In this document: positions 44,029 to 52,440 of the stretch, piece after piece
Layout: every line of letters begins with the position of its first letter
Numbering within the stretch: position 1 is the stretch's first letter
Assembly: GCA_003134815.1 (NCBI GenBank)
Contig: PLCO01000021.1
Location: 1-64,000 of the forward strand
Direction of reading: 5' to 3'
Length of the DNA: 64,000 bases
Source: Acidobacteriaceae bacterium
GTDB lineage: Bacteria; Acidobacteriota; Terriglobia; Terriglobales; Acidobacteriaceae
Position numbers and translations under genes: made by a program
The notes under the pieces: model-generated
Databases searched by the model: none
What the model was told of the DNA's origin: nothing
Seen by the model: the letters and a program-made list of their open reading frames with translations, nothing else

Positions 44029-44391
44029 TTATCCCGCCATCCTTTTGAAGATAGCTTGAAGCACTACCGCTTCATTGTGCTCCGTATCTTTCGCTGCGTA
44101 GACCAGAGTGATGGTAGATCGCTTTTCAGCAGCTTGTACGGTGTCCGCGATCATCTTTCGCACCTCGGGTTTCTTCAATTCCGCTTTGTAACGCTTGCAG
44201 AATTCGAGCCACCGTTTCGGATCGTGGCCGAACCATTTTCTTAGCTCCGTGCTCGGTGCGATGTCCTTCATCCAGGCGTCCAGGCGCAAATCTCCTTTCT
44301 TTTTTCCTCGTGGCCACAGGCGGTCAACCAGAACACGGAAACCATCAGAGCTGGCAGGCTCCTCGTAAGCCCTCTTGAGCAGAATCTTCAT
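44029..44391 (-). CDS. DUF488 family protein (YeaO-like)
   Basis: 120 residues from the ATG at 44391; an ATG three codons earlier (44400) is possible. The family blocks are complete: RVLVDRLWPRGKKKGDLRLD, WMKDIAPSTELRKWFGHDPKRW, FCKRYKAEL and TITLVYAAKDTEHNEAVVL. This is a small soluble protein with no settled biochemical role. It is convergent with the TlpA-like gene, with essentially no gap. Confidence 0.9.
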   Translation of the reverse strand: MKILLKRAYEEPASSDGFRVLVDRLWPRGKKKGDLRLDAWMKDIAPSTELRKWFGHDPKRWLEFCKRYKAELKKPEVRKMIADTVQAAEKRSTITLVYAAKDTEHNEAVVLQAIFKRMAG

Positions 44392-44400
44392 TTGTCGCAT

Positions 44401-44731
44401 CCGTTTCCGCGCTCATCAGCGATCGAAATCGCTGTCCCCCCAAACTGTCGGCCCACAACCCGGCGCGCGATCCAACGAGAGGCCGCAATCCCGTAGGGAT
44501 GGCCAGAGAATAGCCCAGGGTGGAGCGTTGCGAAACCCTGGGAACACCGCCCGCATTTCGAGAAACCCCGCCCTCGAGAAATTGAGTGCGGGGCGAAGCC
44601 ACGATAATACCTCGCCGGGGGCCGCGTATGATGGATTTCTCCGAGGTCAAGCCTATGTCCTGACCTGCGCCCCCATGCGAAAAGTCTATTCCTGCTGCCT
44701 GTTCCTTCCGCTCTCCTTGTACTCCGCAAAC
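44401..44731. other. Intergenic region with a CCCAGGG/CCCTGGG hairpin
   Basis: About 330 bp between divergent genes. It contains an inverted repeat CCCAGGG (44514-44520) / CCCTGGG (44536-44542) within a sequence of the kind found dispersed in these genomes. No gene is recognised. Confidence 0.5.
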
Positions 44732-44789
44732 ACTTAAGTTTTCACTTGACAATAAAACCCAACCGCGCAATACTTAAGCCGTTACTTGA
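44732..44789 (+). promoter_or_regulatory. Promoter with two ArsR-type direct-repeat operators
   Basis: ACTTAAG-N5-ACTTGA occurs twice, at 44732-44749 and 44772-44789, exactly 40 bp apart. A TTGACA -35 box (44746-44751) overlaps the first copy. An AATACT -10-like box (44769-44774) overlaps the second with 17-bp spacing. The start of the SRPBCC gene follows 28 bp later. The arrangement is ideal for repression by the downstream ArsR-type regulator. Confidence 0.65.
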
Positions 44790-44816
44790 TTATTTTCCAC
44801 AAGGAGCTGATTTCCC

Positions 44817-45290
44817 ATGACCAACCCAACCGTCATTCACAGCACTTTCCAACTCGAGCGCAAGCTCAAGGCAACACCAGAGCGTGTCTTCGCCGCCTTT
44901 GCCGACGAGGCCACCAAGCGCCGCTGGTTCTACGGGAGCGGCACTCACGCGCTGGAAAGCCACCAACTTGACTTCAAGCCCGGCGGCCATGAGCGCGCCC
45001 AGATGAAGATGGGCCCTGGCACGCCTGTCGCCGGCAAAACGCTGGTTAACGATGTGATTTATGAGGACATCGTTCCCTCGCGCCGCATCGTCACCGCCTA
45101 CCGGATGTCGATGGACGGAACGCCCTTCTCTGCGTCGCTCGCCACCATCGAACTGATGCCCAATGGCTCCGGCACCGATCTGCTCTTCACCCATCAGGGC
45201 GCGTACTTTGAAAACGCCGACGGCCCCGAGATGCGCAAGGGCGGCTGGGAGAAGCTGCTCGGCAAGCTGGTAATAGAGCTTGGCGAATAA
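44817..45290 (+). CDS. SRPBCC/AHSA1-domain protein
   Basis: 157 residues. A START-like fold, related to the Aha1 activator domain: HSTFQLERKLKATPERVFAAFAD, KRRWFYGSG, VNDVIYEDIVPSRRIVTAYRM and the C-terminal helix KGGWEKLLGKLVIELG. AAGGAG 10 bp before the ATG. Such proteins are usually encoded beside an ArsR-type regulator and bind small hydrophobic ligands; the ligand is unknown. The paired regulator follows after 89 bp. Confidence 0.9.
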   Translation: MTNPTVIHSTFQLERKLKATPERVFAAFADEATKRRWFYGSGTHALESHQLDFKPGGHERAQMKMGPGTPVAGKTLVNDVIYEDIVPSRRIVTAYRMSMDGTPFSASLATIELMPNGSGTDLLFTHQGAYFENADGPEMRKGGWEKLLGKLVIELGE

Positions 45291-45379
45291 GCGGCGAGCC
45301 CGGAGAATAAATCGGTGAGCTTGGCGACTGGCTCACGAACGCCCGATCATCGCCAACGAGAAGGAGGAAGACGCGGAGA

Positions 45380-45733
45380 ATGAAACCCAATCCAAACATC
45401 GCCCGCGTCTTCCATGCGCTCAGCGATCCCACGCGCCGCGCAATGCTCGAGCGGCTCAGCGCCGGACCCCTCTCGTCCGAGCCGATGTCGGTCTCATTTC
45501 TCGCCGAGCCTTTCGATATGTCGCTTGCCGCCGTGGTGCAGCACCTTCAGATATTGCAAAAAGCCGGCCTCGTCAAAACTGAAAAAATCGGCCGCGTGCG
45601 CACCTGCCGCGTCGAGGCCTCAGGCCTTCGCGCCGCCGAAAAATGGCTCCGCGCACGACGTCCTGAATGGGATCGCAAGCTCGACCGTCTCGAGCAGTTC
45701 CTCGATAAACCAGACACGCGGCAGAAAAAATGA
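45380..45733 (+). CDS. ArsR-family transcriptional regulator
   Basis: 117 residues with a winged helix: FHALSDPTRRAMLERLSAG, then the recognition segment FDMSLAAVVQHLQILQKAGLV and wing KTEKIGRVRTCRVEASG. No metal-binding Cys pair typical of ArsR/SmtB sensors is present, so it belongs to the non-metal group that pairs with SRPBCC proteins. It probably represses its own operon through the repeats at 44732-44789. GAAGGAGGA precedes the ATG. Confidence 0.92.
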   Translation: MKPNPNIARVFHALSDPTRRAMLERLSAGPLSSEPMSVSFLAEPFDMSLAAVVQHLQILQKAGLVKTEKIGRVRTCRVEASGLRAAEKWLRARRPEWDRKLDRLEQFLDKPDTRQKK

Positions 45734-45816
45734 AGACCAGAAATGGTAGCGTGGAACAAAGCGGAAAGCAGCCCCAGATTTTTCTACCCTGCCCGTTGAC
45801 CTGCCGACTCGCGGCG

Positions 45817-46968
45817 TTATTCGTGTCCCTGCAACCCCAGCGCCTTCACTACCGAGTCATCCACTTGCGCCGGCTGCCCTTTCTCCTTGGTCACCACGCC
45901 AAAATTGCCGCGATAGTCCCACATCGCCCAGCCGATGCCGTCCGTCTCAAGCGCCGTGCGCACGTCGTGCAGCCAAGTGGCACGCGACACCGGATCGGGG
46001 AATCCGCGGATCGCTCCAAACTCATTGCAGATGAGCGGCACATGGTTGTCGTGCGCCCAAGCCGCCGCATTGTCGATCATCATCTGAATCCGGTGCGCAT
46101 TCCACCCGTCCAGCCAGTATTTCTCCATGGAATACCGGCTCACCGCGTCCGGAACTTGCTTCAGCGATTCCGCCATCGAGCTGTCTGTTGGCGGGTAAGG
46201 AATGCCATGTTCGTAGCTGTACCACGGCGTGCTCCACGTCGCACCCTGGTGCGTGAACTCGTGCGGCTCGTAGAAGTGGAAGTTGTAGATCACGTTGCCG
46301 TCGGCCAGCGGCTCAATGGCCACCAGATCCCAGATGTCGGACCACACCGCGCCCGCCGCAATAATGGTGTGATGCGGCGCCGCTTTGCGAATGGCCGCGG
46401 CCACGCGCGTCTGGATCCCGGCCCACCGGTACGCATCGTGCAGCTCCGGCTCGTTAAGGATCTCAAAGAACACCATATTCGGATCGCGATCGGCATAGTG
46501 CGCCGCGAGCCTCCGCCAGATTGCCGTGAACCGCTCCACGGCCTGATCGTCGGTACCCAGGCGCTGCTTGAAGTCGTCGCTGGGATGAATGTCGATGATC
46601 ACGGCGAGGCCGTCGGCCAGCATGGTGTCCACGGCATGATCCAGGTGCGGGAGATAATCGCCGTTCGGCCCCGGAAAACCGTACAACGCCGCCGCCAGCG
46701 GCATGGGATCGATACTCAGCCGCACATGATCGAATCCCATTTTGGCTATGAGCGCGAGGTCCGCGTCGTCGGTGTAGCTCTCGAGATGTTCTGCTGAATA
46801 ATCGCGCGACGCCGCGAACCAACTCGAAGCGTTGATTCCATGCTTCAAGTGCTGCGCGCGCGCAAACGCCGTCTGTACATCGGCAGCCCGATCTTGCGGG
46901 CCCTGCGCAACCACTGGAATCGCTAACGCAAGAACGACGGCAACAAAACTTAATCCAACACGCATCAA
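45817..46968 (-). CDS. Secreted glycoside hydrolase family 5 (endoglucanase/mannanase type)
   Basis: 383 residues with a signal peptide (1-22). A TIM barrel of GH5: GINASSWFA opening, HVRLSIDP with the conserved Arg, the acid/base Glu173 in FFEILNEPE, HFYEPHEFTHQG after strand 6, the nucleophile Glu316 in LICNEFGAI, and GWAMWDYRG. Both catalytic Glu residues are present. Cellulase is the common activity for this layout, but mannan or xyloglucan activity cannot be excluded. It faces the ArsR gene convergently. Confidence 0.92.
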   Translation of the reverse strand: MMRVGLSFVAVVLALAIPVVAQGPQDRAADVQTAFARAQHLKHGINASSWFAASRDYSAEHLESYTDDADLALIAKMGFDHVRLSIDPMPLAAALYGFPGPNGDYLPHLDHAVDTMLADGLAVIIDIHPSDDFKQRLGTDDQAVERFTAIWRRLAAHYADRDPNMVFFEILNEPELHDAYRWAGIQTRVAAAIRKAAPHHTIIAAGAVWSDIWDLVAIEPLADGNVIYNFHFYEPHEFTHQGATWSTPWYSYEHGIPYPPTDSSMAESLKQVPDAVSRYSMEKYWLDGWNAHRIQMMIDNAAAWAHDNHVPLICNEFGAIRGFPDPVSRATWLHDVRTALETDGIGWAMWDYRGNFGVVTKEKGQPAQVDDSVVKALGLQGHE

Positions 46969-46996
46969 AATCCTCCCCGGAAAAGTATCGCGTTAC

Positions 46997-47122
46997 AGCG
47001 TTTTCGATTCTGCTCTTAACAGGATGCAGGATGCGAAGTGGCAATTTCATCGAGAAATTGCCACCCTGCAAGATACCGGCGACCAAGATGCCGGCGACGT
47101 TGACAAGTGAATCGGAAACGCT
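46997..47122. repeat. Inverted-repeat element C
   Basis: A 126-bp element with 14-bp terminal arms (AGCGTTTTCGATTC at 46997-47010 and its complement with one mismatch at 47109-47122) and a perfect inner hairpin (GTGGCAATTTC / GAAATTGCCAC at 47038-47064). It is related in design to elements A and B, which also have a GTGGC-type inner stem. Confidence 0.65.
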
Positions 47123-47228
47123 CTAACGATACCACTGCGCCGCTCCGGCCATCTACCGTGTGTCAACGTTGCCTGCGGCCGCAAGGACTCGATTTTCACT
47201 TCGGGGGCCTAACTTGCGGCCACGCTAT

Positions 47229-47378
47229 AGCAGTTTCGGAATTGGTGTAGACCGAATGCACTCAGCAAAGTGGCATTTTCATCAACCGGGGCCCCCACAG
47301 ACTGGTCTTCGTCTGTGGGGTGGAAGTAAATGCCACTTTTAATGCTCTCAAAAAGTCTACGTTAATTCCGAAACTGCT
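47229..47378 (-). repeat. Inverted-repeat element, copy B (MITE-like)
   Basis: 150 bp with perfect 15-bp terminal arms (AGCAGTTTCGGAATT at 47229-47243 and its complement at 47364-47378), an inner AAGTGGCATTT-type stem, and a central CCCCACAGAC...GTCTGTGGGG hairpin. Read on the minus strand its two ends match element A. Its central hairpin also matches the core of element D. Confidence 0.75.
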
Positions 47379-47542
47379 CTAAGCGACAAGGCATTACGGC
47401 GCCGCCAGCAGCAGTGGAGGCCGAGCATCGAGCGCCAACTGCGCCGCCGCGCAGGAATCCCAAGCAGAACGAGAAGGGCCAGAACTATTCCACCATTGCC
47501 GCTCCATTTGCGGCCGGACGCCGGGTCTTCCTTGAGCTTGCT

Positions 47543-47852
47543 AGGGCCTGTTAACACAACCTGGGATGAGCAGCGTTGCGAGCGAAAATTGGGTCAGAAC
47601 GGGGCCCCCGCGGTCGGGTCTTCGTCCGTGGGGTGGAGACGAGGCGGAGGACGACGGCTGTGGCGACCCCACTGCCGAGGACGACAACGAAGTATGACCC
47701 AATTTTCGCCGCAACCCGCAGGGACGGGGCTAGTTTTGTCCATTTCTTTGTCGCTCGTCGCTTCAGTAACTAGTTACAGCGCGCTCCTCGCTCCTTGAAC
47801 TGAACAAAACTGGCTCCCGTCGCTGCCATCCCAGGTTGTGTTAACCGGCCCT
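47543..47852. repeat. Composite inverted-repeat element D
   Basis: A 310-bp element. Outer arms of 26 bp with one mismatch lie at 47543-47568 and 47827-47852 (GTTAACACAACCTGGGATG core). Inside sit two further stems: a perfect 15-bp pair GCGAAAATTGGGTCA (47582-47596 / 47695-47709) and an 11-bp pair around TAGTTTTGT (47729-47739 / 47804-47814). A palindrome GTAAC-TA-GTTAC lies at 47766-47777. No coding capacity is seen. It looks like nested insertions of small palindromic elements. Confidence 0.75.
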
Positions 47853-48268
47853 AGCCTCAGCCTCCTCGCCCAGGCCGCTCCCAATGCGCATCGCCGGGTC
47901 GGCTTTTCAGCATGGCAAGCAATCAGAATCTCGACGCCTGGCTTCAAACGGGCACTTTGTCCGCCTGCTTAGAGCCAGAGCCGGAGCGGTCCATTCGCAA
48001 TTTATCGATTTTTCACAGGAAAATCTTCGCGGCTCTCTTGACAACTCAAACAGAACCGACATATTGTTCTCGTCGCGAAATAAATTCGCTAATGGATGAC
48101 TTGGAACCCAACCCCCCCAACCCGAACTCCGGACGCAGACCAGCACCCGGCGTTAACAGCTCCGCCGCATACCGGCAATGACGGTGCTTAACCTGGCGTC
48201 GAGAACATCCGCCTCCTAACTTGGCAGTGGAATAGACCCTCCTGCCTCTCCTTAAGGTGAGGAAAACT

Positions 48269-50410
48269 ATGAGAAGCCTTCGTACGACATGGAGTGGGCC
48301 GGCCTTGCTGCGGCTCGTGACCTTTGCTGTCAAAACATCTCCTGTGTTGATGTTGCTGGTACTTCTGTCGGCTGCCCTGCCGAAAGCGTTCGCCCAGGAC
48401 AGGGATCGAGACAGAGACAGCAGGTTTGGCGACTGGAACAATCCTTTGGTTTATCCGGTGGAGAACTCCGGGGCGCACTTCCGGGCGCCGAAGTTCCCGT
48501 CGTTTGCCCAGCTTCCAATCATCCGGCCTCTGCCGGACCCCTTCCAGTCCTTTGACAGGGACGGGGGGCGTGACACTGACTTCACAAGCTGGGAGCGCCG
48601 GCGTAACGACATCAAGGCCGCGGTCGAAAAGTATGAGACTGGCGTCAAGCCCGATTGTCACGACTGCACCATTACGGCGAACTACGTGCCGGCGGTGTCT
48701 GCGACGACCAATGGCACGCTGACCGTGAATGTCACCAGGAATGGGAATACGCTCACTTTGACGTCAGGCGTCTCCATTCCGCAGGGGATGGGCAGCGGCC
48801 CGTTTCCGGCATTGATCCCGATGGAGATTCAATTCTGTTTCACTTTCGGCACCCCCCCAAAATCCTTTTGCTTTGGTCCACCCGCACAGCCCGATTATGG
48901 GAGTCTTCCATCCAGCGTCTTTACGGGCCTGCCCGTTGCAACGGTTGGCTACGTGGCCACCCAGGTCACCGCTTATAACTTTTCTTCGCCGAGCGACCAT
49001 ACCAAGGATCCCTTCTACCAACTTTACCCGGAGTATTGCGAAGGAATCTGCACCGGCACAAGCAATCAGGGCGAATACGCCGCCTGGTCCTGGGGAGTGA
49101 GCCGCCTCATCGATGGCATGGAGATCGCATCCCACCAAGCCGTGAATCCACTGCCGATCGACATGAAACACCTGGCAGTGACCGGATGCTCCTTTGCCGG
49201 GAAGATGGCGTTGTATGCCGGGGCCTTCGACGAGCGCATTGCTCTGACCATCGCCCAGGAAAACGGTGGCGGCGGCGCGCCGTCGTGGCGCGTGTCGCAT
49301 GATATCGAGCCGCAGGGCACTGTGGAAGATGTCGATGACACGAACTATGACTGGTTTAGCCAGCAATTGCAGCAGTTTGCGGGCGACAACGTCTACAAGC
49401 TGCCGTTCGATCAACATGAATTGATGGCCATGGTTGCGCCCCGGGCATTGCTCGAAACCGGAAACGCCTCGCAGTACTGGCTGTCGAACGGATCGAACCT
49501 GGTTTCGGCGGAGGCAACAAAGCGAATCTATAAAACGCTCGGAATCGGTGACCGATTCGGTTTCTTCATCGATGGCAGCCATGCACACTGCTCCACCAAT
49601 GCCATTGAGAACGCGCCGTTAACAGCATTCATCGACAAATTCATGTTGGGGCAAGCAGGCGTCGACACCGACGTTGAAGTGACTCCCACCCCTGCCAACG
49701 CCGGCAGCCCCATTACGGTCTCTGGCGGCTCCTACGCCTACGACTTCGCAACCATGAATTACAAACGGTGGACTGACTGGTGGGGAACGGACAACCCGGT
49801 GTTCCCCGACAATTGGAACACGGGCGGAACTGTCGTTGCGTCGCTGGATAACTATGCCAGCTTCTGGAATTTCTTCGACTTTGACGACCGTCCATGGATC
49901 CAAACCGGGAATACCGTTGAGGCAGGCTACGAGTTGATGCAGGGCGGCAACCACCCGAAATCGACAGTCTCTCTGGTCAGCGGGGGTAAAATCACCGCCG
50001 ACATTGCCTGTCCCGGAGACATTTCCTATACCCTCAATGTTCCGCTGCCGGCGCAGTCTTACACCATCGCCGCCGGCGACAACACCTGGCAGCCGAGCAG
50101 CGATCCCAATAGCCCGCTCGTCTATCAGGGCTCGACTCCGGCCACGCCTCCATCGGGAACTGCGGCGTGCGTCGGAGGGCGCGCGATCCACACCTACTTC
50201 AGCGCCACGGGATTATCCGTAGGCGGCGACGGCAACCCAGGAGGACCAGGTTTCCTGTCCTCCGACGTTACCGATCCTCTGAATCTCAGGTTCCACGTTC
50301 TCGACAGTACAAACGGCCAAAAGGCCGCCTACGACTCGACGATCACGGTGAACTTCACCCCGCTCACTTCGGCGGACGCCACCAACGTAAACCCGATCCC
50401 TGCACCGTAG
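48269..50410 (+). CDS. Secreted CE15-like glucuronoyl esterase with C-terminal extension
   Basis: 713 residues from the ATG at 48269 (GAGG 7 bp upstream); a GTG four codons earlier is possible. After a signal peptide (to about 42) and a linker, residues about 130-460 form an alpha/beta-hydrolase of CE15 type. The nucleophile is Ser308 in VTGCSFAGKMAL, the Glu is 331 in AQENGGGG, and the His is 440 in DGSHAHC. The family motif is GCSRxGK; here the Arg is Phe. CE15 enzymes cut lignin-glucuronoxylan esters. A beta-rich C-terminal region of about 245 residues, with no family recognised, follows. Confidence 0.78.
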   Translation: MRSLRTTWSGPALLRLVTFAVKTSPVLMLLVLLSAALPKAFAQDRDRDRDSRFGDWNNPLVYPVENSGAHFRAPKFPSFAQLPIIRPLPDPFQSFDRDGGRDTDFTSWERRRNDIKAAVEKYETGVKPDCHDCTITANYVPAVSATTNGTLTVNVTRNGNTLTLTSGVSIPQGMGSGPFPALIPMEIQFCFTFGTPPKSFCFGPPAQPDYGSLPSSVFTGLPVATVGYVATQVTAYNFSSPSDHTKDPFYQLYPEYCEGICTGTSNQGEYAAWSWGVSRLIDGMEIASHQAVNPLPIDMKHLAVTGCSFAGKMALYAGAFDERIALTIAQENGGGGAPSWRVSHDIEPQGTVEDVDDTNYDWFSQQLQQFAGDNVYKLPFDQHELMAMVAPRALLETGNASQYWLSNGSNLVSAEATKRIYKTLGIGDRFGFFIDGSHAHCSTNAIENAPLTAFIDKFMLGQAGVDTDVEVTPTPANAGSPITVSGGSYAYDFATMNYKRWTDWWGTDNPVFPDNWNTGGTVVASLDNYASFWNFFDFDDRPWIQTGNTVEAGYELMQGGNHPKSTVSLVSGGKITADIACPGDISYTLNVPLPAQSYTIAAGDNTWQPSSDPNSPLVYQGSTPATPPSGTAACVGGRAIHTYFSATGLSVGGDGNPGGPGFLSSDVTDPLNLRFHVLDSTNGQKAAYDSTITVNFTPLTSADATNVNPIPAP

Positions 50411-50429
50411 CGCGCCGGGAAATCGCGCT

Positions 50430-50452
50430 GGGCGGGTGCATTAGGCCCGCCC
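50430..50452 (+). terminator. Hairpin after the CE15-like gene
   Basis: GGGCGGG-N9-CCCGCCC followed by TTCGCTT, 20 bp after the stop. GC-rich stem with a weak T-run. Confidence 0.5.
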
Positions 50453-50649
50453 TTCGCTTCCACTTGGATTTAGCGTTACAGCCCCAAAAACCTGAGGCGG
50501 CGCAACGATGTTTCATCGGCCCGGCGAGTTTGGCTCGCTGGGCCGAACTTTTTTATTGCGGGTTGAGGGGCCGAGCTCGACGGGTTCGGCGCGCGACTTC
50601 GCCGTGACGAACGCCGGAGTGGCGGCTGCCCGAGCCGGCAAATCCGATG

Positions 50650-51882
50650 CTATGAAAAGTGCTGCCACCCCTGGGGAGTGAGGGGAACTGCGCCCTTTGA
50701 CGTGATCAGGGTGATGGGCGGCCTTGAGGGCTTCGCGGCCCCTTTGCTCGCATCCCCTTTGCTCACTTCAACGATGTGTCCGGGCGCGTTGCGTGCGGCC
50801 TTGCCGTCTGCGGCCCCTTTGTTCGCATCCCCATCGGACGCGGAGAGGATGCGGCCGATGCATGTGACAGCCACGCCCTCAATGCTCGATGGGAAGCGGG
50901 CGGCGGGCGGCGCGGTAAAAAGCAGTTCGTAGTCTTCTCCGCAGTTCAACGCCTGAGCAGGATTTGCGCCGGGAGCGAAGGGCAGAGCGGCGGCATCAAT
51001 CTCCGCGGTAACGCCGGACTCGGCGCAGAGGTGCGCGAGGTCGGTGGAGAGGCCGTCGCTCAAGTCGATCGCGGCAGTGGCCATCGCATTGCGCGCGAGC
51101 CATAGGCCCTGCGCGACGCGCGGAGTGGGATAGAGGTGCGGAGTAAGCAGCGCCTTGAGCCGCGGTGGAATGCGCGACGGCAGCGAGGCTTTTTTGCGCG
51201 GGCTTGCGCGTTCGATTTCGGCAGCGAGTTTGGTCAGGTAGTCGAAGCCGACTGCGGCGCCGCCGAGGCTGCCGGTGACATAAATAAGATCTCCAGGCCG
51301 AGCGCCGGAGCGGAGCAGGGCCTCGCCTTGCGGGACCGCGCCGGTAAGGATCACGTCGGCGACGGCGAGGGTCGATTCGGCAAGGTCGCCGCCGGCGAGC
51401 GGAACGTGATGCGCCTGTGCGAGTGAGAGAAAGCCATCGAGAAACCTGTCCACCCAGGGCTCACGCCCTTTCGGGCCTGGCCAAATTGTTCCTTCGGCCT
51501 GCGGGCCTCGTGCCGCGCCCCGCGCTTTCGGGCTTTGCACCAGATCCCGCGGCAACGCCAAAGACAGGAACGCTGCGACCGGGCGAGCTCCCATGGCGGC
51601 CAGGTCGCTGAGCCCGCGGGCCAGGGCGCGATGGCCCACCGACTCGGCAGGGTGCCAGTCGAGGCGGAAGTGCCGGCCGGCGATGGAGAGGTCGGTGGTG
51701 ACAGCGAGCTCCTCGCCGGGGGCGGGGCGAAGCAGCGCGCAGTCGTCGCCAATGCCGAGCTGCAGCTCGGGAGTTACGCCGGGAGCGGTAGCTGAGTTCT
51801 GACCGGCCCGGAGCCGAATCCTCTGAATCAAAGCCAGCTCGCCGACGCGGGAGGGTTCGGACTTCTTCGGCACGCGCGTCAT
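50650..51882 (-). CDS. thiL: Thiamine-monophosphate kinase with two atypical inserts
   Basis: 410 residues (about 320-340 is usual) from the ATG at 51882. It makes thiamine diphosphate from thiamine monophosphate. Core motifs are present: GIGDDCALL, VTTDLSIAGRHF, GLSDLAAMGARP, GGDLAESTLAVADVILTG, AAIDLSDGLSTDLAHLC and LNCGEDYELLFT. Two inserts explain the excess length. One (about residues 118-145, KARGAARGPQAEGTIWPGPK) sits between the Ala-rich helix and the WVDRFLDGFL helix. The other near the C-terminus contains GDANKGAA and GDASKGAA, encoded by a 23-bp direct repeat. The core looks intact, so the enzyme is probably active. Confidence 0.9.
   Translation of the reverse strand: MTRVPKKSEPSRVGELALIQRIRLRAGQNSATAPGVTPELQLGIGDDCALLRPAPGEELAVTTDLSIAGRHFRLDWHPAESVGHRALARGLSDLAAMGARPVAAFLSLALPRDLVQSPKARGAARGPQAEGTIWPGPKGREPWVDRFLDGFLSLAQAHHVPLAGGDLAESTLAVADVILTGAVPQGEALLRSGARPGDLIYVTGSLGGAAVGFDYLTKLAAEIERASPRKKASLPSRIPPRLKALLTPHLYPTPRVAQGLWLARNAMATAAIDLSDGLSTDLAHLCAESGVTAEIDAAALPFAPGANPAQALNCGEDYELLFTAPPAARFPSSIEGVAVTCIGRILSASDGDANKGAADGKAARNAPGHIVEVSKGDASKGAAKPSRPPITLITSKGAVPLTPQGWQHFS
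50735..50832. repeat. Direct repeat inside thiL
   Basis: A 23-bp sequence (GCGGCCCCTTTGCTCGCATC and three more bases) at 50735-50757 recurs at 50810-50832 with one mismatch, 75 bp apart and in frame. Confidence 0.7.
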
Positions 51883-51930
51883 GATTTGAGCATAGGGCAA
51901 CGCGCCGCCCCTGAGCGAGGAGTAAGAGGC

Positions 51931-51975
51931 CGACGAATCTGAGAGCGACGAATTCCTGAACGACGAATTTGCGAC
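51931..51975. repeat. 15-bp tandem array, three units
   Basis: CGACGAATCTGAGAG, CGACGAATTCCTGAA, CGACGAATTTGCGAC: exactly three 15-bp units. Confidence 0.75.
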
Positions 51976-52128
51976 CGAGGCCTATGACAGCGAGGAGTAC
52001 GGAATTGGGCCACATTCAACTGAACGGATGGGAGGTTCAACGCAACAAATGGGAGGCCGATCGGCCACGAGGGAAGCCGCGAGCGAGAGGCCGCGAATGC
52101 GATTAAGTGGCTTTCGATCAGATCGTAG

Positions 52129-52210
52129 AGGGCGTAAATCGAGTCGTGGAGAGCATAAACCAAGTCGAAAAGCGCATAAATCGGGTCGAAAAGGGCGTAA
52201 ATCAGACGGA
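52129..52210. repeat. 20-21-bp tandem array, four units
   Basis: Four imperfect copies built on GCGCATAAATCGGGTCGAAA. Units start near 52129, 52150, 52170 and 52191. Confidence 0.75.
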
Positions 52211-52321
52211 AAGCGCGGCTGCGGAATGTTAAAATTCTTGAGAAAGCTCGGGGTTTCTAAGGTAATGTTCCTGCGAGCTTTTCGTTGACCGGATTTCAGA
52301 CACTCTGCTACGCTTTAGCCA

Positions 52322-52389
52322 CGTTTTCGCAACTGCTCCGTTTTCGCAACTGCACCATTCTCGTAGTTGCACCAGTCTCGTAATTGCTT
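52322..52389. repeat. 17-bp tandem array, four units
   Basis: CGTTTTCGCAACTGCTC followed by three increasingly diverged copies, exactly 68 bp. Confidence 0.8.
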
Positions 52390-52440
52390 TAGCGGAGCGC
52401 ACAGGTTCTGTTGTGGGCCAGAAGCACGCAACCGATCAAT

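Larger units (their letters stand above)
46969..48268. other. Gene-free 1.3-kb region holding elements C, B and D
   Basis: No convincing gene. Short reading frames inside it are palindrome artefacts. The last 400 bp (47860-48268) contain no recognisable repeat and should include the promoter of the CE15 gene. Confidence 0.6.

Noticed and set aside
47496..47798. 100-codon frame in the palindrome cluster
   Set aside because: It runs through nested inverted repeats and encodes low-complexity sequence; no protein family is visible.
52028..52288. 86-codon Lys/Arg/Ser-rich frame upstream of the M23 gene
   Set aside because: The frame is produced by the tandem array at 52129-52210; no family character and no ribosome site of note.
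52129..52389. Regularly spaced repeats that might be a CRISPR array
   Set aside because: Units are adjacent, 17-21 bp long and all diverged; no constant repeat alternates with unique spacers and no cas gene is nearby.
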